Shown here: in pieces, positions 44,221 through 53,762 of the stretch
Numbering within the stretch: position 1 is the stretch's first letter
Layout of the letters: each line of letters begins with the position of its first letter
NCBI RefSeq assembly: GCF_015687155.1
Contig: NZ_JADPQF010000002.1
Location: forward strand, 248,001-312,000
Reading direction: 5' to 3'
Length of the DNA stretch: 64,000 nucleotides
From: Aliikangiella sp. G2MR2-5
GTDB lineage: Bacteria; Pseudomonadota; Gammaproteobacteria; Enterobacterales; Kangiellaceae
Made by a program: the position numbers and the translations under genes
The notes under the pieces: model-generated
What the model saw: only the letters and a program-made list of their open reading frames with translations
The model's database searches: none
Told to the model about the DNA's origin: nothing

Positions 44221-45558
44221 TTAAAGGTTTGCTTCAACCACCTTCGCCAGCTGATTAGCCAGGGTTTCTACTTGCGTAGCATTTTCTCCCTCGACCATCA
44301 CTCTAATTAAAGGCTCGGTGCCAGAAGCTCTCAATAGCACTCTGCCAGTATTGCCCAGTTCAGCTTCCACTTCCTTGACCGCGCTCACTATAACATCACT
44401 TTTCATAGGGTCACATTTTTCAGATATTTTCACATTGACCATTGTCTGTGGCATTTTGGTCATTCCGCCTTTGAGTTCGGCCAAAGTCTTCTCTTCAGCA
44501 GCCATCACTGCCAGAACTTGAAGTGCCGAAATAATGCCGTCACCGGTAGTATTTTTATCCAGGCACACCAGATGTCCGGAAGATTCACCACCATACTTCC
44601 AGTCATTTTCAGCTAACAGCTCCATAACGTAGCGGTCACCAACCTTAGCCCTTAAAAATGGAATATTGTCTGCTTCAAAAGCTTTTTCCAGCCCAAAGTT
44701 GGACATTAAGGTCCCAACAACGCCACCGCCAAGAACGCCTCGCTTGTCGGCATCTTTAGCAATGATATAGAGTAGCTCATCTCCGTCCACCACTTCGCCA
44801 GTATGATCCACCATCATGATGCGATCGGCATCACCATCCAGTGCCAGGCCAAGATCAGCACCATTTGCAACAACGACTTTAGAAAGAGCGGTCAGGTCGG
44901 TCGCTCCACAGCCTTTGTTGATATTCAGGCCATCAGGCTGATTAAAAATGGGTTGAACATCGGCTCCCAACTCACGAAACACTTTAGGTGCTATAGAGTA
45001 AGCCGCACCGTTAGCACAATCGACGACTATTTTTAGCCCCTCCAGCGAAAGTACCGTTGGAACACTCGCCTTGCAATATTCGATATAACGACCAGATGCA
45101 GTCTTTACTATGTTTGCTTTCCCCAATTTATCGGCCGACACTGTGGTCATTTCTTGATCAAGCTGATGTTCAATCTCCAATTCGACTTCGTCCGGCAGCT
45201 TATATCCATCATGAGAAAAGAACTTGATACCATTATCAAGATAGGAGTTGTGCGAAGCAGAAATCACAATACCTGCCGCAGCTCGGAATGTTCGGGTCAT
45301 ATAGGCAATCCCGGGAGTAGGCATTGGCCCCAATAGTTGAACATTCATACCGGCGGCAATAATCCCTGACTCCAGCGCTGATTCAAACATATAACCTGAT
45401 ATTCGCGTGTCTTTGCCGATGACAATACGGTCTCGTCGACTATTTCCTAGAACCTTGCCCACAGCCCAGCCAAGTTTCATGACAAATTCAGGGGTTATTG
45501 GGTAATCTCCGACTTTTCCTCGAATACCATCGGTACCAAAATATTTTCTTGCGGACAT
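44221..45558 (-). CDS. glmM: Phosphoglucosamine mutase
   Basis: 445 residues, full length. Catalytic serine loop S-A-S-H-N-S-Y, metal loop D-G-D-A-D-R, sugar-binding G-G-E-S-S-G-H, phosphate loop [10 protein letters not shown]. It converts glucosamine-6-phosphate to glucosamine-1-phosphate for UDP-GlcNAc, peptidoglycan and LPS. It follows folP by 65 bp, the usual order, but ftsH upstream and tpiA-secG downstream are not here. Confidence 0.98.
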   Translation of the reverse strand: MSARKYFGTDGIRGKVGDYPITPEFVMKLGWAVGKVLGNSRRDRIVIGKDTRISGYMFESALESGIIAAGMNVQLLGPMPTPGIAYMTRTFRAAAGIVISASHNSYLDNGIKFFSHDGYKLPDEVELEIEHQLDQEMTTVSADKLGKANIVKTASGRYIEYCKASVPTVLSLEGLKIVVDCANGAAYSIAPKVFRELGADVQPIFNQPDGLNINKGCGATDLTALSKVVVANGADLGLALDGDADRIMMVDHTGEVVDGDELLYIIAKDADKRGVLGGGVVGTLMSNFGLEKAFEADNIPFLRAKVGDRYVMELLAENDWKYGGESSGHLVCLDKNTTGDGIISALQVLAVMAAEEKTLAELKGGMTKMPQTMVNVKISEKCDPMKSDVIVSAVKEVEAELGNTGRVLLRASGTEPLIRVMVEGENATQVETLANQLAKVVEANL

Positions 45559-45623
45559 CTATGTCTCCTGGGTTTACAACTTCTTAATTGATTAAGTGAA
45601 AACAGATAGCCTTATAGTTTTCA

Positions 45624-46442
45624 CTAGTTGGCGGACAAGGCCGCCAGATATACGTTTCTTACATCTACAGTTTCTTTCACATCGTGAACGCGGATGATTT
45701 TTGCGCCATTTTGCATTGCTATTAAAGCGACAGCCAGGCTCGCAGCCAGACGCTCATTGACATCTTTTCCGGTAATTTGTCCAAGCATCGATTTACGCGA
45801 CATACCAGCTAAAACCGGGACTCCTAACTTTTCGAGATGCGACAAATTATTCAACAGGGAGAGATTATGCGCCAAACTCTTACCAAATCCAAACCCCGGA
45901 TCAACACAAATTAAATCTTTGTCGATTCCTTTTGCCGTGCATGCTGTGATTCTTTTCGCCAAAAAGTCAGCCACTTCTTCAACAACATCAATATACTCCG
46001 GGTTATTCTGCATCGTTCTCGGCTGCCCCTGCATATGCATTAAGCATACCGGACAACCCAACTCGGCAACAGCATCTATTGCGCCATTTTCCTGAAGTGC
46101 GCGTACGTCGTTAACCATGTGTGCCCCGGCATTAATGGCTGCCCGCATTACTTCAGGTTTGCTGGTGTCGATTGAAATAGGGACTCCCAGAGGTGCAATT
46201 TTTTCAATTAAAGGAACCACCCTTTTCAGCTCTTCATCAAGCTCAACTTCACTAGCTCCAGGACGAGTTGATTCACCGCCAATATCGATAATATCCACTC
46301 CTTCTTCGATCATTTGTAGCGCTCGCTTGGCAGCCAGATCCAGGTGGTGATATTTTGCGCCATCCGAAAAAGAGTCCGGAGTGACATTTAAAACCCCCAT
46401 CACCAAGGGTGTAGGAGCAGATAGTAAAGATGACTTTGACAA
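45624..46442 (-). CDS. folP: Dihydropteroate synthase
   Basis: 272 residues. It has V-L-N-V-T-P-D-S-F-S-D-G, G-G-E-S-T-R-P-G-A and D-P-G-F-G-F-G-K, all DHPS hallmarks. It joins p-aminobenzoate to dihydropterin pyrophosphate in folate synthesis and is the target of sulfonamides. It heads the folP-glmM pair. Confidence 0.98.
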   Translation of the reverse strand: MSKSSLLSAPTPLVMGVLNVTPDSFSDGAKYHHLDLAAKRALQMIEEGVDIIDIGGESTRPGASEVELDEELKRVVPLIEKIAPLGVPISIDTSKPEVMRAAINAGAHMVNDVRALQENGAIDAVAELGCPVCLMHMQGQPRTMQNNPEYIDVVEEVADFLAKRITACTAKGIDKDLICVDPGFGFGKSLAHNLSLLNNLSHLEKLGVPVLAGMSRKSMLGQITGKDVNERLAASLAVALIAMQNGAKIIRVHDVKETVDVRNVYLAALSAN

Positions 46443-46588
46443 GCTTAATTACTTTAATTAAATGGAAAACAGGTGCTCATTATCGCAAAAAGGCCTTTCG
46501 CTTGGTAGTAGCAAGGGTTTCAAAACTCAAGACTCTGGATCTGGATCAAGCAGGCGTCGGGAATTAGGCTGACCTGTGGATAAACACT

Positions 46589-46597
46589 TGGTATACT
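46589..46597 (+). promoter_or_regulatory. Extended -10 promoter for ubiE
   Basis: TGGTATACT fits a TGn-TATACT extended -10 element 44 bp before the ubiE ATG; the -35 region is weak, as expected for this class. Confidence 0.45.
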
Positions 46598-46640
46598 CGC
46601 TATCAGAGATTATCAATTTTTTTCAAGCGCTTATATAATC

Positions 46641-47432
46641 ATGCCAGATACCACTCAATCAACCGCTCAGCAGCCAGAAACAAACACTCAGGCTGATTCG
46701 ACCCATTTTGGATTTCAGCAGGTGCCTACCTCAGAAAAACAGAAGAAGGTTGCAGAAGTATTCCACTCGGTAGCCAAGCAGTATGACATCATGAATGACC
46801 TGATGTCTGGAGGCATCCATCGCCTATGGAAGCGCTTTACCATAGAAATGAGCGGAGTACGCGAAGGCCATAAGGTACTTGACCTCGCTGGTGGTACCGG
46901 TGATTTAACTGCCCTCTTTTCTCCTCGTGTAGGAGAAAGTGGACATGTGACCCTGGCAGATATCAACAGTTCCATGTTGAAAGTCGGACGCGATCGACTG
47001 CTCGACAAAGGGCTTAGCGGAAACATCGACTTCGCTCAGGTGAATGCCGAATGCCTGCCATTTGCAGACAATACCTTTGACTGCATTACCATCGCTTTTG
47101 GACTGAGAAATGTTACTGATAAACAAAAAGCCTTAGCTTCCATGTTTCGCGTTCTAAAACCCGGAGGACGATTGTTGGTTTTAGAGTTTTCCAAGCCTAC
47201 CAATCCGGTACTCAGTAAAGTATATGATGAATATTCATTTCGGGTACTTCCGAAAATAGGTCAATGGGTTACAGGTGATCCTGACAGCTATCAATATTTA
47301 GCTGAGTCGATTCGTATGCACCCCGATCAGGAAACCTTAAAATCCATGTTTGCCAAAGCCGGATTCGAAGATAACGAATTCCATAACTTAACAGGTGGTA
47401 TAGTTGCTCTTCATCGCGGCTTCAAATACTAA
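46641..47432 (+). CDS. ubiE: Ubiquinone/menaquinone C-methyltransferase UbiE
   Basis: 263 residues. A class I SAM-dependent methyltransferase with motif [14 protein letters not shown]-x-M-N-D-L-M-S and the C-terminal [10 protein letters not shown]. It methylates the ring of ubiquinone (and menaquinone) precursors. The N-terminal ~22 residues are a Gln/Thr-rich extension. It starts the ubiE-ubiJ-ubiB cluster. Confidence 0.97.
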   Translation: MPDTTQSTAQQPETNTQADSTHFGFQQVPTSEKQKKVAEVFHSVAKQYDIMNDLMSGGIHRLWKRFTIEMSGVREGHKVLDLAGGTGDLTALFSPRVGESGHVTLADINSSMLKVGRDRLLDKGLSGNIDFAQVNAECLPFADNTFDCITIAFGLRNVTDKQKALASMFRVLKPGGRLLVLEFSKPTNPVLSKVYDEYSFRVLPKIGQWVTGDPDSYQYLAESIRMHPDQETLKSMFAKAGFEDNEFHNLTGGIVALHRGFKY

Positions 47433-47443
47433 CCAATAGATAT

Positions 47444-47505
47444 GAGCATACTTCTGGATTGAAAATACTTCTGGATTGAGCATACTTCTAGATTGAGAAT
47501 ACACT
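47444..47505. repeat. 17-bp tandem array between ubiE and ubiJ
   Basis: GAGCATACTTCTGGATT, GAAAATACTTCTGGATT, GAGCATACTTCTAGATT and a partial copy run up to the ubiJ start codon, occupying the place of a normal ribosome site. Confidence 0.85.
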
Positions 47506-47506
47506 G

Positions 47507-48115
47507 ATGATTCCTGTTAACCGTATAACTTCGGCTTTGGCCGAACAGATTGGAAATAGAATTCTGGCTTTGGACTGCGAAGCGGCAAGTCAGTTGGAGC
47601 AGTTTGCAGGAAAAACTATTCATCTCGAAATTAGCGATCTTGGGCTGCAATATTATCTGCGGTTTCCTAATGGAACAATGGTGATCACTGAATCTAGCAC
47701 TCAGCCGGTTTCTGCTTCAATAAGCGGTAAGGCTTCAGCTTTTCTTGGCGCTGCGACAGCGGATCATTCCGGCGATTCGATTTTTACTGGCGATCTTCAT
47801 TTTTCCGGAGAAATCAAAACTGCGCAACGATTTCAGAAGTTGCTCGAAGGCCTTGATCCTGACTGGCAAAAACCGATTGCCGATAAACTTGGCGATGAAA
47901 TTAGCGCACTGGTATCAAGAGGTGTGTCACAACTTCACAACCTGGTACAAAATGCGATTGTTCAAACAAAGCAGGATATCCCCGAGTACTTGCAGGAAGA
48001 AATCAAGGTCACGCCGGGTAAATATGAGATCGGAGCATTTTTTGAAGAAGTCGATAACATACGAAGCCAGGTTGATCGACTCGCCGCCAGAATAACGAGA
48101 CTAAAAAACAAATGA
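47507..48115 (+). CDS. ubiJ: Ubiquinone biosynthesis accessory factor UbiJ
   Basis: 202 residues. The N-terminal SCP2-type lipid-binding fold (about 15-115) is followed by a helical region and a C-terminal coiled coil (D-R-L-A-A-R-I-T-R-L-K). UbiJ scaffolds the soluble Ubi complex and holds isoprenoid intermediates. Position between ubiE and ubiB, with a 4-bp overlap into ubiB, settles the call. Confidence 0.92.
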   Translation: MIPVNRITSALAEQIGNRILALDCEAASQLEQFAGKTIHLEISDLGLQYYLRFPNGTMVITESSTQPVSASISGKASAFLGAATADHSGDSIFTGDLHFSGEIKTAQRFQKLLEGLDPDWQKPIADKLGDEISALVSRGVSQLHNLVQNAIVQTKQDIPEYLQEEIKVTPGKYEIGAFFEEVDNIRSQVDRLAARITRLKNK

Positions 48116-49749
48116 CCAGCCTGCTTACCTTACGCCGTGCTTTCGTCATCAATCGAACTCTGATTCGACACGGATTAGAAGAGTTTTTAGCACCAACCCC
48201 ATTATCCCGACTAACGGGCTTAATGAAGCTATTTGCCCTGTCCAGCAACAAAAACAGGAAGCTCAATCGAGGTCAAAGACTCAATCAGGCGCTTACCGAG
48301 TTGGGTCCTATTTTCATTAAGCTCGGCCAGATGCTTTCCACACGACGAGACCTGCTCCCCGATGATATTGCCGAGGAACTATCAAAACTCCAGGACAAGG
48401 TTGCCCCGTTCGACTCTCAGTTGGCGCTAGATATTGTCGAGAGACAGCTGGGTGCACCGATTAACTCTATTTTTAGTGCATTTGAGCCCAAGCCTCTCGC
48501 TTCTGCCTCGGTCGCTCAAGTCCACAGTGCAAGGCTATTAAGCGGTGAAGAGGTCGTGGTGAAAATTATTCGGCCGGGAATAAAAAAGAAAATTGTCGCC
48601 GACTTGAAACTTCTCCATCTGCTTGCCGGATGGTTTGAGAAATATTCGTCTACTGGACGCAGGTTACATGCAAGAACCATTATCAGGGATTATCAGACAA
48701 CCCTGTTTAATGAGCTGGACTTAAGAATCGAAGCAGCAAATACCAGTCAGCTAAAACGTAACTTTGAAAATAACTCAATCTTATATGTGCCGCAAGTTCA
48801 TTGGGACCTTTGCCAAAAGCGAGTAATGGTTCAGGAAAAAATTCATGGAATTCCAATTGGGAATATTGACGAGCTTGATAGAGCCGAGGTTGATAGAAAA
48901 TTATTGGCTCATCGCGGCGTCGAAATATTCTTTACCCAGGTATTCAAGCACAGCTACTTTCACGCAGATATGCATCCAGGCAACATCTTTGTGGATGCAG
49001 AAAATCCCGCAGATCCCAAATATATAGGGATCGATTGTGGCATCATGGGGACTCTCAATGAGTCTGACAAGCGTTATCTGGCACAGAATTTCGTTGCATT
49101 TTTTAATCGAGACTATCGTCGTATCGCTGAGCTACATGTTGATTCAGGCTGGGTCAGGCAAGACGTTTCCATCGAAGAGTTTGAATCAGCCATCCGCACT
49201 GCCTGTGAGCCTATTTTCGGAAAGCCGCTGGACGAAATTTCTTTTGGTCACTTTCTGGTTCAACTCTTCCAAACTGCACGACGTTTTGAAATGGAAGTAC
49301 AGCCTCAACTGGTATTATTGCAAAAAACCCTGCTCTACATCGAAGGTCTGGGCAGACAGTTATATCCCAAACTTGACCTTTGGCAAACCGCACAACCATT
49401 TTTAAAAAGCTGGTTAGCCGAGGCCTATGGGCCGGTAGCAGTATGGAACAAAATCAAGCAGAAAGCCCCGCAGTGGTTCGAACAACTTCCAGAAATGCCT
49501 GACAAGTTAAGCCACTTTTTAGATACCGCCAAGAGTAGAGTAGAGCAACAACAAAAACTACAAAATAGGTTGACCGAACTTAAGAATGCTCAAAAAGAGT
49601 CCGCTCAAAAGATAAGTCTTTCTATACTGGGTGCGACAATAGCCCTAATTTGGACTTTTGGTATAACAAATATAACAGATAATCAATGGCTTAGTGTGGG
49701 CCTGCTCGGCTTGTCAATTACCTGTTTTGTGGTATCTTTCAAAAAATAA
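48112..49749 (+). CDS. ubiB: Ubiquinone biosynthesis kinase-like protein UbiB
   Basis: 545 residues. The ADCK/ABC1 family marks are F-I-K-L-G-Q-M-L-S-T-R (KxGQ), the Ala-rich loop A-S-A-S-V-A-Q-V-H, D-M-H-P-G-N-I-F and I-D-C-G-I-M-G. Two TM helices close the C-terminus (I-S-L-S-I-L-G-A-T and G-L-L-G-L-S). It is an atypical ATPase needed for ubiquinone synthesis at the inner membrane. Confidence 0.98.
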   Translation: MTSLLTLRRAFVINRTLIRHGLEEFLAPTPLSRLTGLMKLFALSSNKNRKLNRGQRLNQALTELGPIFIKLGQMLSTRRDLLPDDIAEELSKLQDKVAPFDSQLALDIVERQLGAPINSIFSAFEPKPLASASVAQVHSARLLSGEEVVVKIIRPGIKKKIVADLKLLHLLAGWFEKYSSTGRRLHARTIIRDYQTTLFNELDLRIEAANTSQLKRNFENNSILYVPQVHWDLCQKRVMVQEKIHGIPIGNIDELDRAEVDRKLLAHRGVEIFFTQVFKHSYFHADMHPGNIFVDAENPADPKYIGIDCGIMGTLNESDKRYLAQNFVAFFNRDYRRIAELHVDSGWVRQDVSIEEFESAIRTACEPIFGKPLDEISFGHFLVQLFQTARRFEMEVQPQLVLLQKTLLYIEGLGRQLYPKLDLWQTAQPFLKSWLAEAYGPVAVWNKIKQKAPQWFEQLPEMPDKLSHFLDTAKSRVEQQQKLQNRLTELKNAQKESAQKISLSILGATIALIWTFGITNITDNQWLSVGLLGLSITCFVVSFKK

Positions 49750-49778
49750 AGGTTCCCCCATAGCTCAAGGAGACCCCT

Positions 49779-50114
49779 GTGGACGACTGTTTATTCTGTA
49801 AAATCGAACGAAATGAAATACCTTCAGAGCGCGTCTATGAAGACGATGACGTTTTTGTTATCAGGGATATTGCCCCAAAAGCCGATACCCACCTACTGGT
49901 GATTCCGCGTAAACATATTGCAAGCCTCAATAATTTGTTACCAGAAGATGAGGGTCTGATGGGTAAAATCATGCTATTGTTACCGAAACTTGCGAAGGAT
50001 CAAGGCTTGGACTCGGGCTTTAGAACCATAATTAACACTGAGCGTGGTGGTGGCCAGGAAATATTTCATATTCACTTCCACATATTGGGCGGCGGTCACC
50101 TTCCGTTCGCGTAA
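49779..50114 (+). CDS. HIT-family nucleotide hydrolase (HinT-like)
   Basis: 111 residues from a GTG start with AAGGAG at good spacing. The HIT triad H-I-H-F-H-I-L lies near the C-terminus, and the N-terminus D-C-L-F-C-K-I is typical of HinT-type purine nucleoside phosphoramidases. It sits between ubiB and tatA, as in many gammaproteobacteria. Confidence 0.95.
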   Translation: MDDCLFCKIERNEIPSERVYEDDDVFVIRDIAPKADTHLLVIPRKHIASLNNLLPEDEGLMGKIMLLLPKLAKDQGLDSGFRTIINTERGGGQEIFHIHFHILGGGHLPFA

Positions 50115-50191
50115 TTAACTTAATAGACCTTAAAGGGACGAGATATTAAACGTCTCCAGGTCAACAAAATGACTACATAGAGAGAACCATT

Positions 50192-50413
50192 ATGGGTATC
50201 AGTATTTGGCAATTGCTCATTATTTTATTGATTGTTATTTTACTTTTCGGCACAAAAAGACTAAAAAATATCGGCTCAGATCTTGGTGGAGCTCTTAAGG
50301 GTTTCAAAAAAGCAGTTAACGACGAAGAAGCTAAGCAAGCCAATATCGAACAAAAGTCTGAGGACAATGTTGTTGAAGGCGAAGTCATAAAAGAAAAAGA
50401 AAAATCTGAGTAA
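50192..50413 (+). CDS. tatA: Twin-arginine translocase subunit TatA
   Basis: 73 residues: one TM helix (about 6-20), the F-G hinge, an amphipathic helix ([11 protein letters not shown]) and a charged tail. It forms the translocation pore for folded Tat substrates, such as the IorB-like enzyme in this window. Confidence 0.97.
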   Translation: MGISIWQLLIILLIVILLFGTKRLKNIGSDLGGALKGFKKAVNDEEAKQANIEQKSEDNVVEGEVIKEKEKSE

Positions 50414-50443
50414 TCTGTAACCACTTCAGAAAGATAAATTACG

Positions 50444-50824
50444 ATGTTTGATATGGGTTTTCTTGAGTTACTAGTTGTTGGTGTGATTGCATTGATAGTG
50501 CTTGGTCCTGAACGCTTACCCAAGGCCGCTAGAACTGTCGGTATGTGGGTTGGGAAAGCTAAACAGAGCTTCAACTCTATCAAGACAGAAATTGATAGGG
50601 AACTCAAAGTACAGGAATTACAGCAACAAATAAAAGAACAACAGGAACACCTGAAGCAAGGGCTTGGAGCAAATGAACTTCAAGAGTCTTTAAATGAAAC
50701 CCAAAGCGCAATAAATTCGCTGGCGGGAACTGCAGAAGAGTCCTTGAATCAAACAATTAATCTTGATGTAACCTCCAAAAAATCAAGTAAGCCGGTCAAC
50801 TCGGATAATTCAAATAATAGCTAA
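50444..50824 (+). CDS. tatB: Twin-arginine translocase subunit TatB
   Basis: 126 residues with the TatB start [17 protein letters not shown] hinge, a long amphipathic helix and a polar tail. It works with TatC as substrate receptor. Its stop overlaps the tatC ATG (TAATG). Confidence 0.97.
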   Translation: MFDMGFLELLVVGVIALIVLGPERLPKAARTVGMWVGKAKQSFNSIKTEIDRELKVQELQQQIKEQQEHLKQGLGANELQESLNETQSAINSLAGTAEESLNQTINLDVTSKKSSKPVNSDNSNNS

Positions 50825-51606
50825 TGACAGAACAATTGGACGCCCAGGATCAAATTTCTCAACAATCAGAGATGTCACTTTTAGGTCACCTTCTAGAACT
50901 GCGCGATCGTCTTTTAAGATGCGTTGTCGCGATACTAGTCGTCTTTCTTGGCATGTTCTATTGGGCAAATGATATCTACTTATTACTGGCAGAGCCATTG
51001 CGCGAAAGATTACCTGAAAACTCATCTATGATAGCTACCGATATAGTAGCCCCGTTTTTAACACCGTTTAAAATGACGGCAATACTGGCTGTATTTGTCG
51101 CTATGCCCTACATACTGCACCAGGTCTGGGCATTTATATCACCAGGACTTTACCGTCATGAAAAGCGCTTCGCATTTCCGCTTCTTTTTTCCAGTATAGT
51201 ATTGTTTTATTGTGGCCTTGCTTTTGCCTACTTCGTGGTTTTTCCACTCGCCTGGGCCTTTTTAACGGCCGCAGGTCCTGAAGGGGTGCAAGTTCTACCG
51301 GACATTAGCAGCTATCTTAGTATCGTTCTAAAGATGTTTTTTGCATTCGGGGTGGCTTTTGAAATCCCGGTTGCTACAGTACTTCTAGTCTGGTCAGGCT
51401 TAACTACAGTCGAAAGTCTGCGTGAAAAAAGACCATATGTTATTGTCGGGGTTTTCGTAATTGGCATGTTACTCACTCCCCCCGATGTCATTTCTCAAGT
51501 TCTACTTGCTATCCCTATGTGGATTCTTTTCGAAATGGGAATTTTCTTCTCCCAGCTTGGTCCAAAAAGAGAAAAAAGTCAGAGTGATTTTAATGGTGGA
51601 AAATAA
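50824..51606 (+). CDS. tatC: Twin-arginine translocase subunit TatC
   Basis: 260 residues, six TM helices. It has L-L-E-L-R-D-R-L near the N-terminus, the [12 protein letters not shown] region and L-T-P-P-D-V-I-S-Q. It binds the twin-arginine signal. Confidence 0.98.
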   Translation: MTEQLDAQDQISQQSEMSLLGHLLELRDRLLRCVVAILVVFLGMFYWANDIYLLLAEPLRERLPENSSMIATDIVAPFLTPFKMTAILAVFVAMPYILHQVWAFISPGLYRHEKRFAFPLLFSSIVLFYCGLAFAYFVVFPLAWAFLTAAGPEGVQVLPDISSYLSIVLKMFFAFGVAFEIPVATVLLVWSGLTTVESLREKRPYVIVGVFVIGMLLTPPDVISQVLLAIPMWILFEMGIFFSQLGPKREKSQSDFNGGK

Positions 51607-51607
51607 A

Positions 51608-52144
51608 ATGAAAAAAGCGCTTGTTTTAATTATGGGTATTATCAGCCTACCGGTATTAGCCGGGGTTAACGATGATATTGCTCGCTGCTCAGCAATTGAA
51701 AGTGACTCTGATAGACTTGATTGTTATGACACAGTTGCAAGCTATTACAAAAAGCAGCGCAATGAAAAACTAGTAAAGCCAACAACCTCATTGCCTTCCA
51801 AAGCCTCGCCTTTGCCCCCTCAAGAAGCAAAAATTGCAGGGAAAGAGGTAACCCAAACGCAGAGTCCCAGAGCTCTAAGCGGTGAAGATGCCTTTGGCAA
51901 AAGTGTCGCTGAAATAAGTCAAATGGAATCTTTGGAAAGCCGAATTATTGGAGAGTTTAAAGGCTGGAAAAAAGGCGCCGTACTTACACTGGAAAATGGA
52001 CAAAAGTGGAAAGTCATGAATTCGCGAAGTGGCTATGTCAAACTAGATAATCCAAAAGTCACTATAAGCAGGGGGGTTTTCGGCTCATTTGATATGGAAA
52101 TTGAAGGCCTAAATGCCAAAGGCAAAGTTAAACGTATCGATTAG
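51608..52144 (+). CDS. Exported protein of unknown function
   Basis: 178 residues from the ATG at 51608, one base after tatC; a longer frame to 51461 lies inside tatC and was dropped. A clear signal peptide (M-K-K-A-L-V-L ... V-L-A) is followed by R-C-S-A-I-E-S-D-S-D-R-L-D-C-Y-D, a two-Cys motif common at the mature N-terminus of periplasmic proteins. A C-terminal beta-rich domain has G-Q-K-W-K-V and V-F-G-S-F-D-M-E. Function unknown. Confidence 0.8.
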   Translation: MKKALVLIMGIISLPVLAGVNDDIARCSAIESDSDRLDCYDTVASYYKKQRNEKLVKPTTSLPSKASPLPPQEAKIAGKEVTQTQSPRALSGEDAFGKSVAEISQMESLESRIIGEFKGWKKGAVLTLENGQKWKVMNSRSGYVKLDNPKVTISRGVFGSFDMEIEGLNAKGKVKRID

Positions 52145-52167
52145 GTAACCGTTTACGGAATAGAGCC

Positions 52168-52950
52168 TTGGATAACTCATCGACGATCAGTCATATCTTT
52201 TCTTTGTTGTTGCTCCCGCCTGGGAGCAACTTTTTGCTTATATTTTTAGCATTACTACTTCTTAGAAAATTCAAGTGGACAGCAATCACTCTTTGTTTTG
52301 TATCACTGTCATCTCTTTTAGTATTTAGCCTGCCGCCAGTTGCAGCAAGTCTTATAGAGTCTTTAGAGTCATATAAAGCGCTCACTAGCGATCAGATTAG
52401 GCAATTTTCCAAAGATAGTAGCGCTAAAAGGGCAATAATCGTATTAGGCGGTGGGCGTAAAGCATTAGCGCCAGAGTATGGTGATATAGATACGGTCAAT
52501 GCCGCATCACTCGAAAGGATTAGATATGCTAGTTGGCTCAGCCAGAAAACTCAGATCCCAGTCCTGGTTACCGGAGGAAGCGTCAACAATGAAGCGACCT
52601 CTGAAGCGGTATTAATGAATCAGGTAATGGCAGCAAACTTTGGTACAGCTTCACGCTGGATAGAGTCGAAAAGCAAGAATACCTGGGAAAATGCTCAATT
52701 GAGCAGCCAGCTCCTGTTTAATGAGCAAGTTGAAGAAGTCATATTGGTGACACATGCCTGGCATATGAGAAGAGCAGTCGATAACTTTCGCCAACAAGGG
52801 TTAAAAGTAATACCTGCACCGATGGGGTTCGAGACTGACTTTAGCAACCTCGACAGACCTCCTTTTATTCCTAGCAGCCGTGCGCTGGCTACTAGCTCAC
52901 TCGCACTAGAAGAACGTCTTAAACTACTCTGGCTACAAATCACTCAATAG
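52168..52950 (+). CDS. YdcF/ElyC-family membrane protein (DUF218)
   Basis: 260 residues from a TTG start with GGAA seven bases upstream. Two TM helices (about 10-30, 35-58), then a DUF218 domain with A-I-I-V-L-G-G-G, V-L-V-T-G-G-S, E-A and V-T-H-A-W-H-M-R-R-A. ElyC affects envelope and lipid-carrier homeostasis in E. coli; the reaction is unproven. Confidence 0.88.
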   Translation: MDNSSTISHIFSLLLLPPGSNFLLIFLALLLLRKFKWTAITLCFVSLSSLLVFSLPPVAASLIESLESYKALTSDQIRQFSKDSSAKRAIIVLGGGRKALAPEYGDIDTVNAASLERIRYASWLSQKTQIPVLVTGGSVNNEATSEAVLMNQVMAANFGTASRWIESKSKNTWENAQLSSQLLFNEQVEEVILVTHAWHMRRAVDNFRQQGLKVIPAPMGFETDFSNLDRPPFIPSSRALATSSLALEERLKLLWLQITQ

Positions 52951-53079
52951 AATTCCTCATGTTAAAGGCTTATTCTTATAAATTTTGCTCCTGAGGTCTC
53001 GCTAATTTGTTGTATCGAGCTATAGAGGTTAAAATAGACGTTTCTAACCTGAAGCAACAAAAAGTTAAAGACCTCCTGT

Positions 53080-53724
53080 ATGCAAAGTAATCAATCAACT
53101 TTTATCGAACTGGCAATCACACGTGAAGCGCTGAAATTTGGCGAGTTCACGCTTAAGTCAGGAAGAATCAGCCCATACTTTTTTAACGCCGGTTTTTTTA
53201 ATCAAGGAGAAGATCTCGCTGTACTGGGCAATTGCTATGCACAGACGTTAGTAGACGCGCGAGCCGATTTCGATATGCTTTTCGGACCAGCATATAAGGG
53301 AATACCTCTAGCTGCCGCAACGGCAATTGCACTGGCAAACAACCACCAGATGAATGTTCCTTTTTGTTTCAATCGAAAAGAAGCCAAAGCTCATGGCGAA
53401 GGAGGAAGCCTGGTAGGCGCTGCGTTAAAGGGAAAAGTGATGATTGTTGATGATGTCATTACCGCAGGTACGGCCATTCGAGAGTCTATTGAAATTATTC
53501 AACAAGCCGGCGCGCAACCAGCCGGTGTGCTCATTGCTCTAGATCGGCAAGAGAAGGGCCAATCTGAACTCTCTGCGATCCAGGAAGTTGAAAAAGAATT
53601 TAAACTTCCAGTCTATGCTATTATTTCCTTAAGGGATCTTGAGGGATATATTGAAAATCAGCCGCAGCTGTCACAGTTTAGACAACCAATAGCTGACTAC
53701 CGCAATCAATATGGTATTGTATAA
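53080..53724 (+). CDS. pyrE: Orotate phosphoribosyltransferase
   Basis: 214 residues with the PRPP motif [13 protein letters not shown], the flexible loop [13 protein letters not shown] and the start [10 protein letters not shown]. It makes OMP from orotate. It pairs functionally with carAB, which is far away in this window. Confidence 0.98.
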   Translation: MQSNQSTFIELAITREALKFGEFTLKSGRISPYFFNAGFFNQGEDLAVLGNCYAQTLVDARADFDMLFGPAYKGIPLAAATAIALANNHQMNVPFCFNRKEAKAHGEGGSLVGAALKGKVMIVDDVITAGTAIRESIEIIQQAGAQPAGVLIALDRQEKGQSELSAIQEVEKEFKLPVYAIISLRDLEGYIENQPQLSQFRQPIADYRNQYGIV

Positions 53725-53762
53725 ACTCATCTACAGTGTCTTTAAAGCATACGTTAATCATT

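Noticed and set aside
51461-51607. Long N-terminal extension of the exported protein after tatC
   Set aside because: It would overlap tatC in another frame; the ATG at 51608 gives a proper signal peptide.
53008-53060. pyrE promoter
   Set aside because: Several weak TTG/TAAAAT combinations fit; none stands out.
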